Position numbers and translations under genes: made by a program
Assembly: GCA_022749755.1 (NCBI GenBank)
Contig: CM040444.1
Location: 7,567,009 to 7,631,008, forward strand
Origin: Azadirachta indica
Taxonomy: Eukaryota; Streptophyta; Magnoliopsida; Sapindales; Meliaceae
Reading direction: 5' to 3'
DNA: 64,000 nucleotides
Shown: piece by piece, positions 58,301 to 64,000 of the stretch
Layout: each line of letters begins with the position of its first letter
Position numbering within the stretch: position 1 is the stretch's first letter
The notes under the pieces: generated by a model
Told to the model about the DNA's origin: nothing
Seen by the model: only the letters and a program-made list of their open reading frames with translations
Databases searched by the model: none

Positions 58301-59506
58301 TAAACCTGCACCCAGTGAAGAAAAATGAAATTAAAAGAAGATTAATTATTCGAACTAAATTGAATGTAATTAATAACGAAGGTAAGTGGACAAATAAAAA
58401 TAAATCAGTTAGATAATGGCTGCTTTCTGTAAATACATAACTTTATTCTGCAAATTTAAATAAATGCTACCTAGCTGTTACAGATTATTGCATTTCCACT
58501 TAGTCTCAAATCTTCCGAGCTTATCAAATTTGCCAATCCTGTACGAATGAAAGGAATAAGTTAATATTTTGCACGGTTCAAAAGTTACCATTCTTTCGTT
58601 CACATAATGCATATTGATGTAATAATGTTAATGATTTAGTTGTGCGGATTATGGGATTATCCAATACAGAGAAAGTGAATCGTTAGAGTAATTAATTACC
58701 TAGAGCTTTAGTTATTTTATTCAAACTTTGATCCAATGTTTTCAAATGTGTCAAATTTGCCAATCCTGCATAAAAATAAAAATGAAAAAGATTAAAAAGT
58801 TGATTTAAACTAATTAATATGCATGTCATGTGGGAAACATACCTTGCTTAGGTGTGAAATTTTCTATCTCATTGCCCACCAGGTTTAAAGTCGTAAGTGA
58901 AGTTAGCCCATTCATATATTTTGGTACAGTATCGTTGAATGAGTTATCACTAAGATGTAAGATTTTCAGCTGCTTCAAACCATCATAAGCTGCACAAGTG
59001 TTTCAAGAATTTCAACTCTTTTCAGGTGAAATTGACTTTTCGGTTTTCTTAGTAAGATAAAATATGCAAATTATAATATCAAAAATCAAAAGGAAATAGG
59101 CCAAGCAGACATGTATATACCTTCATTATTATCATCCCAACCTTCGAAGCCATTGCCCGACAAGTCAAGAGTTCTCAATTGTTGAAAAGGAAGAAATAGA
59201 GAGAAATTTAGGTTTGTAAATCTATCATAATACGATGTAAAGTGTTCCATTCCACTGATTGAGAGTTTCATCACCCGCAGTGTGGAGGCACTGAACTTAA
59301 CTCTCTCCCAGTGACAACAATCAGACTTTGGATCATCAAGCCATCAATTAAGAATACTTTCTGTATATTCTTTATCGGTGATTGATATAAAGCTCTTACT
59401 TTCTAACAGACCAGTCCCTCTTCTTCCAAGCAACCTTTGTATCCATGCATTTGAATAAAAGCTAGTATAATAACCCATATTGACAACTTAATAAAAAACC
59501 TTCCAT
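55380..59506 (-). pseudogene. RLP4: receptor-like protein, best-preserved RLP copy but disrupted
   Basis: Seven-plus exons. Exon 1 (59,506-59,121) has a leader LSIWVIILAFIQMHGYKGCL with a one-base shift, the cap SDCCHWERVKF and RTLDLSGNGFEGWDDNNEG. Exon 2 (58,989-58,843) encodes LKQLKILHLSDNSFND. One-LRR exons follow: 58,765-58,700, 58,538-58,471, 58,305-58,228, 58,129-58,055 and 57,968-57,894. The long last exon starts at 57,504 (TTTTTTTCAG|GAATAT). It holds many LRRs, including the longest open piece (56,816-56,202: NNNFRGQMFSYYMSWTKL, DMSNNMVSGQIPDGIG, ISRNRLSGSLPSSLEF). It ends FANFNESNYRGIPGLCGP, AVDMVAFEWSFGVSYVMVI, a membrane helix and the tail INPYWRRLWFRFIDAC to TGA at 55,380-55,382. 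Damage: frameshifts, an in-frame stop just before the acidic juxtamembrane EGEEDE, and a lost splice acceptor (GG for AG at 58,130-58,131). The one-exon-per-LRR layout resembles the RLP clade that includes Arabidopsis RLP14/15/56. Confidence 0.9.
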
Positions 59507-59577
59507 TATTAATGTAAGAGAAACAATCACAATACTCAAAGTTTTTCTCCTTGAAGTTTATTTCTAACAAATTAACT

Positions 59578-59618
<41 letters not shown>

Positions 59619-60110
59619 CTCCATATTCATATATTGAGAAAAAAACAAAAAGTTTTCTTTGAAGTATAAATTAATAACAGTAGTTTATGAATTTACACAA
59701 AACAATCACCAAGATCATCACCCTTCAGCCGCCCTATATTTTGAAGAAACTTAAAAAAAATTCTTAGCAGTTCGTGAATTTCACAAAACAATTACGAAGA
59801 TCATCAACCTTCAACCTTTGACAATGAATTATGTACGTACTTAATTATTTATTTGGTTATATAATAAGTATTGTTAATTAAGAATTATATACAGCAAACA
59901 ATTGTCTCAACTCCAAGCATTTGAAAGGCATTTAATGCATTTGGAAATTAGATTAACATACTAGATTAAAGTGAAATTTGTTAAGAGCACACTCAGATTT
60001 TTTTAACAATGATATTGTCCACCAGGCTGGCTTGACTTTTCTCACTTGTGTTCCCTTGGCATTTTTCATGCTTCCAAGACTCATCTACGATCGACCGACC
60101 CTTTTGGTTT
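59507..60110 (-). promoter_or_regulatory. RLP4 upstream region, reference copy of the repeated block
   Basis: Carries all modules in order: taacaaattaacttatgtg plus (TA)n at 59,584-59,613; aatttacacaaaacaatcaccaaga; a second cacaaaacaattacgaagatcatca; gaattatgtacgtacttaatt; gcatttggaaattagatt; gtgaaatttgttaagagcaca; ccaccaggctggcttgact. Since it lies directly 5' of an RLP start, the block most likely represents promoter and 5' flank. Confidence 0.6.
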
Positions 60111-60879
60111 GATTTATAAGTTCACTATTTATCATTTCTTTTTCACTAAAAAATTTATTATAATTTAATTTTATTGGGTGAAATACTTTTAAAAAAATTT
60201 ACCTTATCAAGTTAATACTAAGAACTTAATAATTATTTTTAAATTTATTAATTGTATAATCTTAATCATCACTTTCAAACGAATTCTATATAATTTTTTT
60301 CTCTTATATGAAATATAAATATATATATATATATGTTAATACCAAAATTTACAGTTTCAATATCTTATATTAGATTCTCTTTTCGCTTTTGATGAAAAGA
60401 AAATTTTATTGCTGGATCGGTAGAATAACGTAAATGAATTACATTAACAAGTCATGATACATATATATACTGTTAGTTTCTTTATTCTAATAGTTTTTGG
60501 AGTGGACTCTAATAGAATTTTAATATGTTTTAAAATACAAATTTAAGTCGATTTCCCATCCTCACAAGAATCTGGATGGGCTACGGTGATCCAACCCAAT
60601 ACCTAATTGTTTGGTTTGATAAATTCTAGCACAAATTATTATTGAAAAAAAAGTAAAAATGACAACAATACAAAAATTATAAAAAAGGGAAAAGAACATT
60701 TTTTTTTATTTTTTCCCTAAATTGAAGTTAGAACTATTTAATTACAATCCTTACAACAGTTCTAATTCATCAAAACATAAATTATGAAAACATCCATTGT
60801 TGAGTTAAATAAAACGTAAATTTTAATAACTAACTAAGACAACAGAAGGAGAAATCTTTGAATCTCTATTTAAATGAAT
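60111..60879. other. Spacer
   Basis: AT-rich, no gene seen. Confidence 0.45.
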
Positions 60880-61480
60880 TTTTATTCATCAATTTCCTTA
60901 AACTACGTTAGCTGAATCTTTTTGAATAGATACGATCTGATTAGAGCTTGTTTGATTCATCCTCTAGCGCATCTTCTAAGGCTTCAAGAACCAATAATGC
61001 TCTCATCTTCATCTTCCACAAGTTGAAATCATTATCCCTTGTAAACTTCTTAATCGTGAACTTTGTTGTACCTATTCTTCTAATTACCTGATATTAACTG
61101 TTGAAACTAGCAACTCAACCAAGTTTGGAATCAAGTAATAAGTTCTTTGAGAACTTTTTACAAACACTTGGAATGAACCTTAAAGAAAAGTGAATGAATG
61201 AATGAATCAAGAACAAGAATAGTAACCTAGAGTTTTTCATAATAGCCTCAAGAGAGACTTCTCTTCATTATTTTCTCACAATTCAATTACAAAATATAAT
61301 TTTGACTAACCCCAACTACAAAGAAAGACTTGAACACTATAGCTACACACACATCTATTGGATTAGATTTTCTCCTTTGTGGAGATAGCCCAAAAGTTTT
61401 TCTTCAATAGTAACTAAACTTAGTTAGCCCAAAAACATTTTAATCTTTTCTCAAGTAACGTTTAATACTTTAATTTTTTG
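60880..61480 (-). mobile_element. Copia fragment: LTR plus start of gag
   Basis: Minus strand: gag wording KFTIKKFTRDNDFNLWKMKM and RALLVLEALEDALEDE (about 61,060-60,945), with stops after that. Just 5' of it is a weak primer site (ttaatatcagg), then an LTR whose 3' end would be ..GTTTCAACA at 61,098. The outer LTR end is not defined. Only LTR and partial gag remain. Confidence 0.6.
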
Positions 61481-61499
61481 TTGTAATATATTTATGTGT

Positions 61500-62125
61500 G
61501 TATGTGTGTTAATAAGAGAAAACGGATATTGTTCATCATTTTAAAGACAGCAGGTACTGTTTATGAAAGCGAGGTAGAATAATAAACTTAGAACAACTTT
61601 GATTAAGTGGCTAATTGAAAGTCAATTTATGGTCCGATTGAGTTGAAATTTTAATAGCAGCTTTTTAACTCAGAGCACTAAATTTTGAATGGTGGAGATT
61701 AGATTTGGAGTTCTTTTTCTTCTATAGCTTGAAATTAGGCCACAATTTTAGTGATATTTTCTTAAACTCTTTCTAATTTCTTTGTAAAATTTGATTGTTA
61801 GTCAAGATTGTGTGATTTTGAGAAAGTTGTAGATGTATACCTCTAGTTTTAATTAGTGAGAAACTGTATATTCCCATTATTTGATTATAGTGGAGATTTT
61901 TGGGTGGACTACGGTCCTCAGGTTTTTACTCCTTACATTAGGGAGGTTTTCCACGTTAAAATTAATTGTGTTATGGTTGTTTTGTGATGATGTGGTTGCT
62001 GTCCAAGAATTAATTTTTTGCCCAAGATTGTTGCTCTATTTGTTTGTTTCCTATTAGATTCACACAAGAGGGGATAAGGCAATTGTTGTACTTCCACAAT
62101 TGGTTAATGTTAGTTTATTCCAACA
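61500..62125 (+). repeat. 5' LTR of the right-hand copia element (left edge uncertain)
   Basis: Ends ..ttccaaca at 62,125 next to a perfect primer site. Contains gggaggttttccacgtt and tgtttgtttcctattagattc, phrases common at the 3' side of copia LTRs in this gag family. The start is not visible. Confidence 0.5.
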
Positions 62126-62127
62126 AG

Positions 62128-62139
62128 TGGTATCAGAGA
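62128..62139 (+). other. Primer-binding site
   Basis: tggtatcagaga, matching the tRNA-Met complementary core TGGTATCAGAG. Sits two bases after the LTR end. Confidence 0.85.
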
Positions 62140-62171
62140 TTTGGTTATATTTGTTTTGTGTCTTGTGCTGA

Positions 62172-64000
62172 ATGATGAAAGCTAATAGAAGTAGAATGGT
62201 TAATTTGAGTGGTGCAAATTATTATTTATGGAATGGAAAGATGAAAGATCTTTTATATGGAAAAGATTATTACTTATGCGTGTTTAAGAAACAAAAACCC
62301 GATAATAAACCAGATGCATAATAGAAGTTACTTCATCGTCTGGTGTGTGGGTATATCAGATAATAGTTAGATGACAATGTTTTAGATTACATTAGTGGAG
62401 AAGCAGATGTAAGTTCTTTGTAGAATAAGCTTGAAGAGTTATATGGTAGGAAAACTGAGAATAATAAATTATTTTTTATAAAATAGATGATGAACTTGAA
62501 ATATCGGCATGAAAAACCCATGACAAATCACTTGAATGCATTTCATGGAATCATTAATCGGTTGACTGGAATAAACATTAAATTTGAATATGAAGTACAA
62601 GGGTTATGGCTTTTAGGCACATTACCAAACTCATGAAAGACATTTAGAATGTCATTATCTGACTCAGCTCCTGATGGTATTATCACCATAGAATTAGCTA
62701 AGAATAGTATTTTGAATGAAAAGGATAGAAAAAAGTCACAGGATTCTTCACAGTAAGATGTCTTAATCACAAAAAAGAGGGGGAAGAGTAAGAGTAAAGG
62801 TCTGAAGAACAAAGATAATAGTAAAAGTAAGACCAACAAGTTTGCCAATGTTGAATGCTATCATTGTGGTCAAAGGGGCACATAAAAAAGTATTGTCGAT
62901 AGCTCAAGCGAGACAACAAGACAGATAAAGAAAAGGAAAAAAAAAATGGTGATAGCAGTGATGATAATATAGTTGCTAATGTTATAGATAACTTTCTTAT
63001 TATGTATGATGATGATGTTATCAACCTTGCGTGCCATGAGACCAACTGGATAATTAATAGTGGTGTCTTCATTCATGCTACATTGCGAAGAGAATTCTTT
63101 ACATCTTATACATCCGGTGATTTTGGATATGTTAAGATGGGAAATAATGGCTTAACTAAAACCATAGGCATAGGAGATGTGTGCTTGGAGACCATTAATG
63201 GCATGATGTTACTTCTGAAATATGTTAAGCATATTCCTGATATTCATTTGAACTTGATTTCTACAGGTAAACTTGATGATGAGGGTTTCTCCAATAATTT
63301 TAGTGGTGGTCAATGGAAGTTTAACAAAGGTTTTATGATTGTGGCTTGAGGAAAGAAATGTTCTTCATTGTACTTTATGCAAGCAAAGATTGCAGACAGC
63401 AGTATTAATGTAGTGAAAAATAAAGATATAATTGAGTTATGACATAGAAGACTTGGTTACATGAGTGAGAAGGGTTTGCATGTTTTGGTCAAGGAGAATC
63501 TGCTTTCTAGGTTGAAAAATAAATCTTTGAAGAAGTGTGTTGCCTGGTGGAGAAGTAAACTAGGATTGCCTTCAAGACATCTCTACCTTTAAAAAAATCA
63601 GGTTCATTAGAACTAGTACACTTTGATATTTGTGGCCCTATGAAAACAAAAACACTTGGTGGTGTACTCTATTTTGTGACTTTCATAAATAATCACTCAA
63701 AGAAGTTGTGGTTTATACATTAAAGACAAAAAATAAAGTACTAAATGTGTTCAAACAGTTTTAAACTTTAGTTGAGAGATAGATTGGGAAAAAATTAAAG
63801 TGCATCAAAACTAATAATAGGGGGGAGTATTTTGGAACATTTGATAAATATTGTAGACAGTTAGGAATTCGTCATCAAAAGACACCTCTAAAGGCTCCTC
63901 AATTAAATAAGCTATTGAGAGGATGAATTGAACACTAGTTGAAAAAGTGAGATGTTTGCTTCCACAGCATAATTGGCAATATCATTTGGAGGGAAGCTTT
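62172..64000 (+). mobile_element. Ty1-copia gag-protease-integrase relic, runs off the window
   Basis: Starts MMKANRSRMVNLSGANYYLW (gag), continues with NKLFFIK-like and MMNLKYRHEKPMTNHLNAF wording, then LWLLGTLP. A zinc knuckle ECYHCGQRG..HIKKYC at about 62,854-62,900 is split by a one-base insertion. Protease lies in the open piece 63,002-63,349: NLACHETNWIINSGVFIHAT and LLKYVKHIPDIHLNLISTGK. The catalytic Asp of D-S-G is Asn here (63,056-63,058). The integrase start follows: HRRLGYMSEKGL, then HFDICGPMKTKTLGGVLYFV (about 63,620-63,690), and a degenerate core to the window edge. Several stops. Reverse transcriptase would lie beyond 64,000. Confidence 0.85.
63002..63349 (+). pseudogene. Copia protease fragment, active-site Asp replaced
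   Basis: The largest open piece of the element, 115 codons. It covers the gag-protease linker (acidic, H-E-T-N-W), the active-site strand N-S-G in place of D-S-G, and the conserved VCLETINGMMLLLKYVKHIP and LISTGKLDDEGF segments. The Asn substitution alone should abolish proteolysis in a retropepsin. Confidence 0.8.

Overview
The window looks like AT-rich nuclear DNA from a flowering plant, most likely a woody eudicot. The evidence is split genes with GT/AG introns, plant-only gene families (SABATH methyltransferase, Cf-9-type receptor-like proteins), plant retrotransposon lineages, hAT-type MITEs and a SINE. I cannot name the species. There are no bacterial operons, CRISPR arrays or rRNA/tRNA genes. 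No gene in the window is demonstrably intact. The best-preserved is a three-exon SABATH methyltransferase that misses a single base.

Layout. 1-14.2 kb: a Ty3-gypsy chromodomain scrap, then two copies of a host segment (about 1.73-3.87 and 11.63-14.15 kb). Between them lies a 6.9 kb Ty1-copia element with two LTRs and gag relics but no pol. The second segment copy carries a 903 bp foldback (MULE-like) transposon with a perfect 9 bp target duplication. 14.4-18.1 kb: the SABATH gene on the minus strand, purine-rich minisatellites behind it, and an ACGT-motif cluster. 18.1-25.6 kb: gene-empty DNA, then a truncated gypsy element on the minus strand. 25.6-31.7 kb: a second pair of duplicated segments, one holding a SINE, plus a hAT MITE with a perfect 8 bp target duplication. 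31.8-34.8 kb: a copia LTR-gag remnant next to a glycerol kinase pseudogene.

35-60 kb is a decaying cluster of receptor-like proteins (RLPs), all on the minus strand. RLP1 (35.0-36.9), RLP2 (38.8-42.4) and RLP4 (55.4-59.5) are near full-span pseudogenes, and RLP3 (49.7-49.9) is a first-exon scrap. The genes use a modular layout: exon 1 encodes signal peptide and LRR cap, then several 66-78 bp exons each encode one LRR, then a long 3' exon carries the remaining LRRs, a membrane helix and a short tail. Upstream (promoter) modules of these genes are repeated several times between 49.9 and 53.4 kb without attached genes. 60.9-64 kb: two copia relics face away from each other; the right-hand one runs off the window.

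The signal that organises the window is serial segmental duplication followed by transposon insertion. In several cases the paralogous copy provides an empty site that dates and defines the insertion.
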